DNA of 64,000 nt from assembly GCF_963855985.1 (NCBI RefSeq), contig NW_026973566.1, positions 1 to 64,000 of the forward strand. Direction: 5' to 3'. The stretch's first letter is position 1; each line of letters opens with the position of its first letter. The translations under genes and the position numbers were made by a program. Origin of the DNA: Ostrinia nubilalis (Eukaryota; Arthropoda; Insecta; Lepidoptera; Crambidae). Below, piece after piece: positions 28,332 to 40,125 of the stretch. The notes beneath the pieces were generated by a model. The model ran no database searches. It saw only the letters and a list, made by a program, of their open reading frames with translations, and was not told where the DNA came from.

Positions 28332-29234
28332 GACGGCCGTCCTGATGCCGGAATGTCCCCATTCCGCTTCGGCCATTCGAACGTTATGATGTATGTCCCC
28401 ATACATGTATGCTATCTATATCGTTTAATTACTTGAGAATCAATTATCATCTGCAACACCTTAATCAACAGTTGAATCAATCATCCAGCTGAAATTCGAT
28501 TCGCATTTGACAACACCAGTGTAGTGTCAACACCTTCCTTGTGAATAGTTTCACCCGAGGACCTTAAATTATACATTCTATTTTACATCTTCCGTCTTCG
28601 TTACATTTTCTTTTTCTCTGTTATTGCAATCATTCTGTCTAAGCGATATTCAGTACCATTTTCATAATAATAATTCTGGCGGTCTTCGAGGCCAGTGTCA
28701 TAAATCAATCTTCTTTCAGTAAGTCCTGAGGTACTTTCTTCTTTAGTCTACGAACGAATACTTGAAAATATATCGTCCACAAATAAACTGTTATGTAGCT
28801 CCAGTTTTCATTATGATATGTTTAGCTTTATTATTTATTTCTTCTTTCACTGTTTTGATACCGAATTTTCGGTAAAGTCTCTCGTGACGTACCACGGTGC
28901 TTCTACAATATCTCAATACTCCATCGTATACTGCTGCTTTACCACATTAGTGCATTCACATAAAGATTTACAATTCAGGTAGCATCTTCGACAGTATCCA
29001 TTGAAACTTCAACAAAAACGTTTGTCTAGATTGGTTTCATTATACACTTATACTATAACAAGACCTTATTTTCCACTGCAGGTTGACCATTTCTTATGAC
29101 TTTTTGCGTTATTGTTGTCCTATTGCTGGACGTTTGGTAAAAATATGCTTTTTCCACGTTACGTTTCATCCAAGTACATGCCAAGATGTAAATATCTCTT
29201 CATCGAAACTAATTTTGTCACGTTCACTTTGACG

Positions 29235-29500
29235 TTCGTTATTTCATTTCATTAATTCATTTCATTAATTCATTTCATTAATTCACTTCACTTCACTTCA
29301 CTTCACTTCACTTCGCTTCGCTTCGCTTCGCTTCGCTTCGCTTCGCTTCACTTCACTTCACTTCACTTCACTTCACTTCACTTCACTTCACTTCATTTCA
29401 TTTCATTTCATTTCATTATTTCATCTCATCTTATCTCATTTAATTTCGTTTCATTACATTTATTCAATTCATTACATTATTTAATTTCATTTCAATACAA
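29235..29500. repeat. Pentanucleotide microsatellite (CTTCA/CTTCG/ATTTC)n
   Basis: Runs of ATTTCATTAATTC pass into CTTCA, then CTTCG, then CTTCA and ATTTC units, some 250 bp in all. The symmetric CTTCA-CTTCG-CTTCA order suggests a variant unit amplified in the middle. Confidence 0.85.
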
Positions 29501-30150
29501 TTCATTTCCTTATTAACAGGTTTAGGCGGCATAGATACAGTGTAGGTTCCATGACACCACCTTGTGGAACTCCTGCTTTCACTTTACCAATTCCCTAATT
29601 ATAATATGCATTTAATATTCTCATACACATCTTTACTGCTTCTATGCATAATAGTAGGTACTTTAAAATTTACATATTTTACTTTTATTTTGTTTTTAAA
29701 TGAACAGTTAAACCAAACTGAATACAGTCATAATTTCTCTCTAATAATGACATAATATCAAGTTCTCATGTTATACAGGGTGGAAACGATAAGTGATCTC
29801 ACTCGATTATTTCTAAACTATACAAGATATCGAAAAACTGCTTACTGATCCTGAAAGTGCTTCATGAGATCTATCCAACGGTACCAATAATAGGTTACAA
29901 AATAAACTGGATCTATCCGAAAATTCAAAGTTTCCAGCTTCCATACATTTAGTAAAACCACTTAATATTAAAAATTATACCAGATATCCAAAAACTGATT
30001 ACTGATCCTGAAAGTGCTTCACGAGATCTATCCAACGATACTAATAATAAGTTACAAAATAAACTGGATCTATCCGAAAATTCAATGTTTCCAGCTTCCA
30101 TACATTTAGTACTGCCACAGTCATGGCACTCATGTCTTGATAATATTATA

Positions 30151-30693
30151 TTGGGTTTTGGCTCTAATGACAGTGATCTGAATTTACTTCATTCAAATCT
30201 ATGTATCGCAATTAACATGCTATCCAAATCAGCTATATATATTGTGCCAATACACTATAGTCCCTGTTTTAATGAAACTAAACTGTATAATGCTTTTAGA
30301 ATATGGTTAAGACATTTTGACAATTGTAATATTATTGAACGTTGTAACGTGATTTCACTTTATGACTCTAGTTACACAAGTGTTATCTGTGAGAATTTAA
30401 ATATTTATATTGATTACTCAGAGTATAAAAAACAATTTTTGACATTTAAAAATACACGTAGCATAGTAAGAAGTAGGGAAAACAAAAACATCCGGAAATT
30501 AACTCACTCAAAAAAAATCACTAATTCGCTAAACTATCAAACTACTACTCCTCCAATAATAGAAAAGAAAGGCACTATACCTTTCTACTTTAAGGCTACA
30601 AAAAAATCAGAAGATAGCGACGGAACAGTCCCAATGCAATCAAAGTCAGCGTCAACAAATAACAATAACATTAACACGTTTTTTCGTGCCTAA
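30151..30693 (+). CDS. LINE ORF1, 5'-truncated, SGNH/esterase-like
   Basis: LINE sequence begins at about 30151. The open frame runs upstream into the foldback element, which is not part of the gene. The start LGFGSNDSDLNLL resembles block III (GxND) of SGNH hydrolases, followed by AIYIVPIHYSPCFNETK. Esterase-like ORF1 proteins are known in CR1-related LINEs. The C-terminal third is basic and Ser/Thr-rich. It overlaps ORF2 by 8 nt. The esterase call is inference from a short motif. Confidence 0.5.
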   Translation: MGFGSNDSDLNLLHSNLCIAINMLSKSAIYIVPIHYSPCFNETKLYNAFRIWLRHFDNCNIIERCNVISLYDSSYTSVICENLNIYIDYSEYKKQFLTFKNTRSIVRSRENKNIRKLTHSKKITNSLNYQTTTPPIIEKKGTIPFYFKATKKSEDSDGTVPMQSKSASTNNNNINTFFRA

Positions 30694-33553
30694 ACTAGAA
30701 TTTCGCATTTTGCACCAAAACATAGCCAGTATCTTATCAAAAAAAGAAATCATAGACTTAACTATCCTTGAATTAATTGAAGATAATAAAGAACCTGATA
30801 TAATATGTTTGACAGAGACCTTTTTACAATCGGGTCATGAGAATTACGTTAACATCCATAATTATCAAATGATTACTGCTTTCTCAAGAAATAAAAAAAG
30901 AGGTGGCTCCTGCATATTAGCCAAACGGGGGCTAAATTGTAGAGAATTGACATACTTTACCAAATACGCATCACAAAAAACATTCGAGTGTTGTGGTGTA
31001 GAAATCATATCAAACAATTTAATAATCATTTGCCTATATAGAACACCGGCATCTGATCCTACTGTATTTTTGAATAGGCTTGACTGCTTACTAAATGACA
31101 TAATTAATAAAAACAAGTATAAAATAAAAATTGTAATAGCAGGTGACTTGAATATTAATACAATAAACCAAAACAATATTACGAATCACCTCCATGACTT
31201 AGTACAAAGTTATGGTATGAAATTACACATAACGGTACCCACGCGTAAACAGTCATGCATAGATCACTTAATAAGCAATGTCTCAGACGCTACAGCATCA
31301 GTGCTACCGCTCCATCTCTCTGATCATGAAACAGCTCAATTGCTGAGTTTTCCTATTAAGCATAAAAACGCCGCAACTTTAACGTTTTCTGTTTACAGGA
31401 GAGATTATAGCAGAGAAAATATCTTGAAATTCAGACATTGTCTGAAAAATATCTCATGGTCCGAAGTCTACGTTGAGTCCGACTTCAACAATAGCTTTGA
31501 AAAATTCCATGAACTTTTTAAACTCTTTTATGAATTATGTTTTCCCAAAATTAAAGTTAAAATCAACACTATAAAAAAACAAAAGCAAAATTGGATAACG
31601 AATGGACTGAGGGTAAGTTGCAAAAATAAACGAAAGCACAGATTCGTGTATTATAAAAAGAAAAGCCAATTAAACAGAATAAACTACATAAAGTACTCAA
31701 AAATACTGAAAAAATGTATCTACAAGGCCAAAAAGAATGCAAACATTCGTTTTATCAATGAAAGCGAAAATAAATGTAAAGCATCTTGGACCGTTATAAA
31801 AAACGAATTGAACGATACACAACATACTACCAAAACTATAGATAAAATAAAATGTAATAACGTAATACTAACAGAACCATTAGCTATAGCTACAGCATTT
31901 AACAACTACTTTATCAATCTTCCACACTCAAACAAAAATATGGATCCACAAAAACTGAAATTTAATCAACAGATAGTTAATTCCCTTTTCCTTAAGGCCT
32001 TAACCGAAGATGACGTTAAAAAGGAAATCATGACACTAAAAAATAAAAAATCAGAAGGATTTGACGAAGTATCTACCATAGTCCTGAAAAAATGTACTAA
32101 TGAAATCGTAACAATATTAACGTTTTTAATAAACTCATCGTTTTGTTCGGGTACTTTTCCAAAACTGCTTAAAGCGTCAATCATCAAGCCTTTGTTCAAA
32201 AAAGGGAACACTGAGGATATGGATAGCTATCGTCCCATTGCGTTGATATCAGTGTTCTCTAAGATTTTCGAAAAATGTATGTATAGGCAGCTAGTGGAGT
32301 TCTGTACTAAATATCATATTATAAGTAATGAACAATACGGATTCCAAAAAAATAAATCCACGACATTAGCCACTCATAGCCTTATGAAGTTTATTCTGAC
32401 CAATATCAACAACAAAAACTTAACCACTGCCATATACATTGACCTATCCAAAGCCTTCGACCACGTTTCTCATAAATTGCTACTACTTAAATTAGAAGCA
32501 GTTGGTATAAGGGGTCCTGCACTGAATTGGATAAAGTCTTACCTTAGCGACAGACAGCAATGCGTTGTCATTGACAAAATAGACAAAAACAGCGAGTCTG
32601 TGACTTACAAATCTGAATATAAAGATATCCAACAAGGTGTGCCCCAGGGTAGCGTACTGGGTCCAATTTTATTTATTCTCTATTTAAATGACATTTTTGA
32701 CGTGTCACACCATAAATGTGTAGCGTTTGCCGATGATATTTCGGTAGTAGTGACATCCAATAATACAATTACTGAACATGAAAATGAAATTATTAATACA
32801 ATTGACTTATTACTAAAATGGCTTGACAAATACAACCTAAAAATTAACTTGACTAAAACTAACTACATACAATTCAATAAATATAAAAACATTAAACTTG
32901 ACATTCATTATAAGGACACAAAAATTAATGAGGTAAAACAAACGAAATTCTTGGGACTAACTATAGATCAAGATATAAATTGGAAAGTTCACATAGATAA
33001 TATTTGTAATAGAGTGAATAGGTTTGTTTATGCCTTGAAGCAAGCGAGAAACGTCACTGATGTTAAAACTGCAATCACCATTTATCACGCATATGTAGGA
33101 TCCATATTACGATACGGGTTACTGATGTGGGGAAACAGTACCAATATCAAAAGAGCCTTCATTGCACAAAAAAAATGCATTAGAGCAATATGTGGTGTTT
33201 CACCGCTTACATCCTGTCGACCACTATTCCAGAAACTTCGCTTGCTGACATTAACATCACTGTATATCCTAGAGATAAGTTTATTTGTAATGCAAAATAA
33301 GCATTTGTTTTTGAGGGCTTGTGACATTTATCCCAGAAATAGTAGAGATCCTCATAGACTGGTTCTGCAAGATACTCCAAAAACCATGCAATACAGCAAA
33401 AGCTGTTTGACTATGTGCGTAAAGGTTTTTAACAATATACCCAAAGAATTTAAAGAATTAAATATTTATCAATTTAAGGCGCATCTTTATAATTGGCTTG
33501 TCTCACAGAACTTCTATGACATTAAAGAATTATTAACTGTAAGGCCCGGCTAA
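30686..33553 (+). CDS. LINE ORF2: AP endonuclease plus reverse transcriptase, intact
   Basis: The frame is 955 aa. The endonuclease carries LHQNIASI, CLTETFL, LYRTPASD, IAGDLNINT and LHLSDHE. The RT shows IYIDLSKAFDHVSH (A), QQGVPQGSVLGPILF (B) and FADDISVV (C, the FADD variant). Clade CR1/Jockey-like by wording. No stop or frameshift. The first codon of the open frame is GTG and no ATG occurs before about residue 81, inside the endonuclease. Expression therefore probably relies on recoding or reinitiation from ORF1. The 3' end is AATAAAGATTTATT and (ATT)n. Confidence 0.88.
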   Translation: MPKLEFRILHQNIASILSKKEIIDLTILELIEDNKEPDIICLTETFLQSGHENYVNIHNYQMITAFSRNKKRGGSCILAKRGLNCRELTYFTKYASQKTFECCGVEIISNNLIIICLYRTPASDPTVFLNRLDCLLNDIINKNKYKIKIVIAGDLNINTINQNNITNHLHDLVQSYGMKLHITVPTRKQSCIDHLISNVSDATASVLPLHLSDHETAQLLSFPIKHKNAATLTFSVYRRDYSRENILKFRHCLKNISWSEVYVESDFNNSFEKFHELFKLFYELCFPKIKVKINTIKKQKQNWITNGLRVSCKNKRKHRFVYYKKKSQLNRINYIKYSKILKKCIYKAKKNANIRFINESENKCKASWTVIKNELNDTQHTTKTIDKIKCNNVILTEPLAIATAFNNYFINLPHSNKNMDPQKLKFNQQIVNSLFLKALTEDDVKKEIMTLKNKKSEGFDEVSTIVLKKCTNEIVTILTFLINSSFCSGTFPKLLKASIIKPLFKKGNTEDMDSYRPIALISVFSKIFEKCMYRQLVEFCTKYHIISNEQYGFQKNKSTTLATHSLMKFILTNINNKNLTTAIYIDLSKAFDHVSHKLLLLKLEAVGIRGPALNWIKSYLSDRQQCVVIDKIDKNSESVTYKSEYKDIQQGVPQGSVLGPILFILYLNDIFDVSHHKCVAFADDISVVVTSNNTITEHENEIINTIDLLLKWLDKYNLKINLTKTNYIQFNKYKNIKLDIHYKDTKINEVKQTKFLGLTIDQDINWKVHIDNICNRVNRFVYALKQARNVTDVKTAITIYHAYVGSILRYGLLMWGNSTNIKRAFIAQKKCIRAICGVSPLTSCRPLFQKLRLLTLTSLYILEISLFVMQNKHLFLRACDIYPRNSRDPHRLVLQDTPKTMQYSKSCLTMCVKVFNNIPKEFKELNIYQFKAHLYNWLVSQNFYDIKELLTVRPG

Positions 33554-33682
33554 ACTTTGAGCATTGTTTTGAGTTTTTTTTTTTTTTTTTACCATAATTT
33601 GCATGCTTGATTCTCTGGCTAAACATGTCTGAAACATTATGAATATTCCATCTTTGTATACCATGTTTACTGGCAAATAAAG

Positions 33683-33715
<33 letters not shown>
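33554..33715 (+). mobile_element. LINE 3' UTR and (ATT)n tail
   Basis: After the ORF2 stop come a T-run (33574-33590) and GGCAAATAAAGATTTATTATT repeated to about 33715, where the foldback element resumes (GCAAGTAAAGCC). The same kind of tail marks the capsid-splitting LINE at 24.03 kb. Confidence 0.75.
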
Positions 33716-33716
<1 letters not shown>

Positions 33717-34089
33717 GCAAGTAAAGCCTAAAACCAATGTTTTCCATGAATAATTTTTAAAATATTTTAATTTACGAGTTCAATTTAAGTGTTTATTATT
33801 TAATTAAAAAAAATAACACTTCTAATATTGTGTGCTGGCATACATTTAGTATGGAGGCTAAAAACATTGAATTTTGGGATAGTTCCAGTTTATTCTGTAA
33901 CCTATTATTGGTACCGTTTGAAAAAGCTTGTGAAGCACTTTCAGGATCAGTAACCAGTTTTTCGATATGTTGTGGAGTTTAGAAATAATCGAGTGAGATC
34001 ACTTATCGTTTCCACCCTGTATAGTGCCTGTAACAAATCTCCATCGAACCGGCTTCTTTACCAATCCCTTTAAGATTCTACTCGTTCAA

Positions 34090-34640
34090 AAACTGAGTAA
34101 GCATCGCTTGTGCATCGGCATTCTTTTCACTCATAATAATATGTATATTCATAATATTTATTTATTCATTATTTGCAAGTCATATTTCATCACATACATC
34201 ATACTTAATATTAACTTGCGTACTGAGTGAGCGCAGCTTGTGCTTCGACATCCCTTTCACATTTTTGAGTGAGCACCGCTTACACTTCTGCCCCCTTTTC
34301 ACTCACAATATACATATTCTTAATAATTCAGGTACTGAGTGACTACCGCTTGTCTTCGACATCCCTTTCACAATTAAAGTGAGCACCGCTTGCACTTCGG
34401 CCTCCTGTTCACTCATAATAATATAAGATTTATAAACTTTAGCGTTCCATTTCAATTCAGTAACTCGTATAAAAATGTCACATTGAGACCAGCGTTTCTT
34501 TATTTTACTCATAATGTAGTTTTAAAATAATTCAGCTATCTACTGAGTGAGTACCGCTTAAGCTTCAGCATCCATTTCACGATTAAGTGAGCACTGCTTG
34601 CTCTTCGGCATACTTTTCACTCCTTTGTCTAATAAATATT
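34090..34640 (+). repeat. Interspersed ~43-bp repeats with inverted ends
   Basis: At least seven variants of GAGTGAGCACCGCTTG, then CACTTCGGCATCCCTTTCAC, occur at about 34098, 34224, 34265, 34334, 34377, 34540 and 34584. Each unit begins GAGTGA and ends TTTCACTC-like, so each is framed by a small inverted repeat. A pair recurs at 37434-37515. Confidence 0.7.
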
Positions 34641-34994
34641 AAATCATTAACCTCGATTGGTGCCAGCATTGCTACCAAAATAATATTCTTAATCACCATT
34701 TTTTTTTCACTTGCTTTCCTTTTAAGTAGTTTGGTCCCGTTACAGTAACATAATAAACATTCTGAAGTAAGGAATTCAACCATTGCTTTAACAGTAACAT
34801 TATAATTTACATTACATTTCATTCTCAATATAGTCAACCAATATGTAAATGTTCACAAATAGGACCCAGTAATCATTACTTGTAGCACACATGATTAAAA
34901 TAGTTGCCTGCAAATTATGTCACGTACATATCCCAAAATGAGTAGTAATTGGATGGTCCACATGTCTAGTCTTAACTCTCAATGCATTTTAACC

Positions 34995-35085
34995 TAAAGT
35001 AGGATCCATTGGTAACAACTATTAATTTCACATTGTCAAATCCATTGGTAACAACTATTTATTTCACATTGTCAAATCTCTAGTT
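34995..35085 (+). repeat. Tandem ~38-bp duplication
   Basis: ATCCATTGGTAACAACTATT followed by TTTCACATTGTCAA occurs twice in a row with one or two changes. A weaker third copy lies near 35130. Confidence 0.65.
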
Positions 35086-37429
35086 AGACTCACTCTAGTC
35101 TCAACTTTCAATGTATTATAAAGTAAGTATCCATTGGTGATGTGACTATTTCACATTTCAAATCTCTAATTTTAAATTCACTTTAGTCTCAATTCTAGTA
35201 TTCGCTAGATTCACAATCGGCCTTTGTCATTACTGCACTGCTGTCCAGGGTCTGTTTATAATTATAAATGCTTGATAACTTTAGTGCTCCCCCTTTACTC
35301 AAGGCAATACTGGTGAGTCTGGATGTACTACTCACATCTCGGATACACGGTATGGTGGATTAGATCACTATCATAAGTTTCATTAATGCTTTTCAAGTGT
35401 GACAAACTAATGAAGCAACACTTATATTCGTCAAATGTCTACCACTTCATGAAACAAGACATGTTTATTCAAATTAAAATTATTTATTTCTCATTATTGT
35501 AGATAAAGATTTTACCACGTGTTAATCGTACCTATGTTTTTACAAGTGTATCCCATTTATAAAAATTCACTGTTTTCTATAAGTTGGAACACATTATCAT
35601 GTATCTGTATACATACATCTTGGATTATTTCACTGAGATGGCAGTAAATATACTTTTCTTTGTTGTCACGTCCACTAAATGTACAGAAGTAAATGTATAT
35701 AAGTACTTTCACCAACGTATAATATACAAAACAATGACACAATCACTTTGACTTTATCATTCATCATTATCGTTCAGTTTCATAAAGTCAAGCATTAAAA
35801 CTCTTCTCATTTAAATGAATTACGACTTGTTGTATCCTTTGCAACTTAATTATTTATGTATGAATTTCATATACATAATGTTCCGATAATGTTCTATCAC
35901 AATAACTACCCTCGAGCCTGGAGTCGGTCATTTGAAATGTTCGTAAACATCTGTGTCCACAGTTCCACACTTGTATCGACTTCCATGGACAAATTTTTCA
36001 TATGTGGCCAATTAATTATTACATTATCAACATTATCATCTTCAACTTTTCATTATCTTATGCTATTAAATTCAGTTACGGTCTCATTACATTACATTTC
36101 CGGTATAATGTCATTATCTTCAGATTTTAAAAGAGGGAATCAAATAAGTATGCGTTATAACCCTTGTGAACTGGGTCGATCGTTGCAGAATTCAGTAAGT
36201 ACTTACTAACTCTTCCACCAATGAACTTGAATCATTATAAAGAAGTTTAGTACCAAGTAAATACATGTAATGTACTAAAATAATGTCTTATTTTAACACT
36301 GGAACAGTCAGTTCGAGAATCGCCAAGATAAACGTAAACTTTTACTGTTTGCAATTATTGCTCTATTTTATTAATGTTTCATTTAATCTAGTGATCGGGT
36401 TTTCAATAAAATTTTGTCCTCCGTCAAAAGCCTGCTTAATGTATCTTTTGCTACTCGTATTATATCCATTATCAATAAGCAACTTTTTTTCATTTTCTTA
36501 ACTTTCCATTTATTAACCTTTTACTTTTATCTCCATCCCTAGAGTATCATTCTGATGTTAACTCAATCACCAAATAAGTACATTACTTATTTTAAACTTT
36601 CGTATACAATATTTTAAGTGCATCTTGAAATGTGATTAAATTTTATTTCTGTATAATAACATCTATCCATGCGAGGATTTTATATATCTACTCAATTGAG
36701 TACATTGTTTTCACCGTATGACACTCGTAGAAGCTGCTCTTAATTAACAAAAAGCTCTAAGATCTGTCTGTCAGGCACATGCCTCCTCGTCATTAGACCA
36801 GGTAGTCCTGTTTTGAATTTACATAGTTGTATTCTCCAATTTACACACCTCTAGTTTTTTTGTCTTCAGTGTTGTAGGTCTCGCATATACGTAACAACAG
36901 CTAAATTGAGTCTCATAAATCATAAGTATTGTGATATCAATTCATTATCAGGCAGGTCCACTAGTACACTGCTCGAAAATGGTAGGTAAACATTAAACTC
37001 TACATAAATTACAGAGAATGTGACCATGTAATATGAACTTCAGAACGACGAGTCTGTTTCGATTCCTTGTCTCGCAAATAAGCAGGTTGCTTCTTTTATT
37101 TTTTTTTAACTCGGATAACATTTGTCACGGATATTTTGAAAGATTTTCAATAAACATACATTCTTTTCACATAGTACCACTCGTATATTAGTCTCTTCTT
37201 CATAACAACTGTGATTCAGGTCTATAGCTTACTTATTTGTTAGCTCATTCATCACTATTTATTCACTATAAAATATAGGGTATTCCACACAATTTGTGTT
37301 ACTAGAATCAAATAGTTCGATTTGCATCAATTATTATGCGTAATTTGTCTATTTATAAGAATAATCTCTGGCACTCTCGTACTTGTTCTCATAGCATTTC
37401 TCTTACTAAATAATTCAGGTATCTATCTA

Positions 37430-37515
37430 CCTACTGAGTGAGCACCGCTTAAGCTTCAGCATCCATTTCACAATTATGTGAGCGCTGCTTGCTATTCGGC
37501 CTACCTTTCATACTC
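37430..37515 (+). repeat. Second pair of the 43-bp repeats
   Basis: ACTGAGTGAGCACCGCTTAA...CATTTCAC and TGTGAGCGCTGCTTGC...TTTCA repeat, in the same order, the pair at 34540-34627, which points to a segmental duplication inside the LTR element. Confidence 0.6.
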
Positions 37516-39817
37516 AGTCATCGAATAATAATAATAATTACAGCATTAACACACCATAACTTTCCCAATGGGATAGTTACACTCGAACTGATATAAAGTA
37601 ATTTCAATGATGCATCTATTTTCACCGCTAGTTGGTTATACTACCAATCACAATAAACTGTCTCTTGGTAAATCATTGTAGGTATGCCTTAAAACATACT
37701 GTTACCCATATGGTACACAGTTTATCTAGCTCTAATTTCGCTACATCCGCTTCAACAAACGTAAACTTTAAACCACTCTAAATAACTGTTGTAAAAACAA
37801 GTAATTTGATTAAAATCATATTCATCGATACTACATGATATCGCTCACTACACATGGCTGTATAAGCTGTACTGGATTTATTATACATCAGTTATGTATC
37901 AACTACCTTGTTCCGGTTAACACAACATCATTTAATTCAAATCTTTCAATCAGTATCTGTAAACATTACCTGTAAAATCATTGTTATCATCACAACATCA
38001 CCGGACTTTCGTGATCTTTACACTTAGGTATCAAACCATTATTAACTCAAGTTCAATTTTTCATAGTGATGCAATAACCAATACGTTACTCATATAATAT
38101 CGCAAATATTCTAGCACAACGGCTACCAAATCTGAGCTCATATCATTGGTCAAGGGCTGAAAGCCCAACTGTTAAATCCCACATTAATGGTTGAAAACAA
38201 ATTACTTATCACTTCATTTACCTCAGATACGATTTTATTTTCAAATATATTGCGTGTGGTAACATAAATGTAACGCAGACACATTTAGGCAATCACGTAG
38301 GTGTCGCTTTTCAACTTGTAAACTTTGACCAATCTTTAACCACTCTGACAGTGTTAATTACTTATCTTCAAAACAACTCCGTTCACTGGAGTAATGAAAT
38401 AATTACCGAATCTTATTTATTTTTCAACGTCAAAATCAAAATACTTATCATTTGTGTTCACATCTCTACGACAATTAGGTAGTCTTACCTACTTATTATC
38501 GATTTGTTAATTACCAACTTTCATCGTCCATGTGTTCAGTCATCGAATGTTATGTAGGTATTTAATTCAATTCAATCTAATTCAATCCGACTCAATTCAA
38601 TTCCAATTCAATTCTTTATTGCTATTCCACTCGTTAAGGATATTCTAATAAGTAATACATACATAGCTGCTGTCTAATTTCATATCGGGTTGAAACGGTC
38701 AAAGGAGATTATAATCGTTATGATTATTTCAGTACATTTGCCATTTGTAAATAATAGTAGGTACCATACCATTCCATGGGCTAAAATACACAAAATATAA
38801 ATTATTATTACCAGTAACTCTTAAAATATGTGTATCTCCATAGATCATATTTGCACAATCACAACAAATTCATCATAATAGTAACAAATCACGAGTACTT
38901 ACTTTGGACCTTTAGAACCACACACAATGGTGTTTATTGTTCCGAGGCCTCGCCACGAAATTTTATCTTAATGGTGTTAATATAAACACAGGTTCGCTTC
39001 GCTAGCGCAATCCGAGTCAGGATGTGTTTATTCCAAACAGCATGTAATATTACATTAATTGAATACAAAATAATTACGAACTCTATATGGGTAATTTAAA
39101 TTTATTTAATTTACATCACCATATTATTTCACAGTAATATATTCCATAATTGACACACATAACTTCTAATAATCCTTTGTCACTTTCAAATAATTCACAA
39201 AATTTATTTTGTTAAAATCTTAATAACCAATGATGGAGTAAAAAAATGAAATTAATGAACTGTGCCATTATGATATATTTTATATTAATCATAAACTATC
39301 TGCTGAGAACTTATCTTTTCTCTTAGTAAAATGGTACTTTTACGAATTCAATATATTCACTATAAAATCACTTTTAGCCATTCCAAATTCATACTTAGTT
39401 CCTTGCGAAGATCTAAATTATAAATATCTTCAATACTTGATAAATAAAAGAAATCTTTCTTTGCAAAAATTGCATAATGACATCCTCATACCAAAAATTA
39501 CTCACTTCACGTTTTTTTTTTTTTTTAATTAAATTAAAATATTAAACCATCGAAGCAGATCTTCTCAAATAATAACGTAAGTAACAGTATCCAAAACAAT
39601 ATCAGTTTCCTTTTTCTCACTGTATTTTCCATTCATTTGTCGTGAACTTTATCGCGCAAAATAAAAGCGCATAAAATAAGGACTCAATGTTATTTTCTGC
39701 CAGTCAACTATTGATTGAGCGGCCACTTCCAGAAAACTCACTTGTTGTTTCATGCAACTGCATCAATAATAATAGAGATAATTTACATACCAATGGGCGT
39801 CGGACTCACTTCTGATA

Positions 39818-40096
39818 TGTTAGATTCGTACACATACTCACTCACAAATTGGATATTAAATACAAATAGTCTGAAACCCACTTATTCACCAATACCATAA
39901 TTTGCCAAATCAAGCCATCAATCATAGGTACACAACACACTGAATACTTTAGAAGGCTCTCGGCTCAATGGCGTTCTAGCTCGCGGCCAACGTTCGAATG
40001 CCACAAGGAATATCTTTTTGTTATCCCGTACGACTCCCCGCGTTCCTCAGGTGTAATTTGATAGCCAAATCAGCGTTAATCCTTTCGTTGCTAACA
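39818..40096. repeat. Right 279-bp LTR of the 12-kb element
   Basis: Direct repeat of 28053-28331 with the same TGTTAG...CTAACA ends, followed by GATG matching the left flank. Near identity of the LTRs means a fairly recent insertion. Confidence 0.85.
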
Positions 40097-40125
40097 GATG
40101 TGAGTGTGAGTTTATGTATGTGAAA

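Larger units (their letters stand above)
29776..34019. mobile_element. Foldback element copy A, TA-flanked, split by a LINE
   Basis: Ends are CAGGGTGGAAACGATAAGTG and the reverse complement at 34019, flanked by TA on both sides (Tc1/mariner-like target). The arms are over 100 bp. The left arm holds a tandem duplication of about 165 bp. A LINE at 30151-33715 interrupts it at GATAATATTATA|GCAAG. The uninterrupted relative is at 46660-47337. Confidence 0.8.
28332..39817. mobile_element. Internal region of large LTR element without gag/pol (LARD-like)
   Basis: Between the two LTRs I find no gag, protease, RT or integrase of its own. On the minus strand the bases next to the right LTR read TATCAGAAGTGAGTCC, a possible primer-binding site (weak). 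Content includes pentanucleotide repeats, a foldback element holding a LINE, and scattered 43-bp repeats. The stretches 28332-29230, 35100-37429 and 37520-39817 hold nothing recognisable beyond AT-rich DNA. It would have needed enzymes in trans. Confidence 0.65.

Noticed and set aside
35856..36501. Open frames of 117 and 72 aa in the LTR element
   Set aside because: AT-rich chance frames, with no motif and no splice or promoter support.
34090..37515. Possible CRISPR-like array (repeated ~43-bp units)
   Set aside because: Units are degenerate and irregularly spaced, there are no cas genes, and the context is an animal genome.
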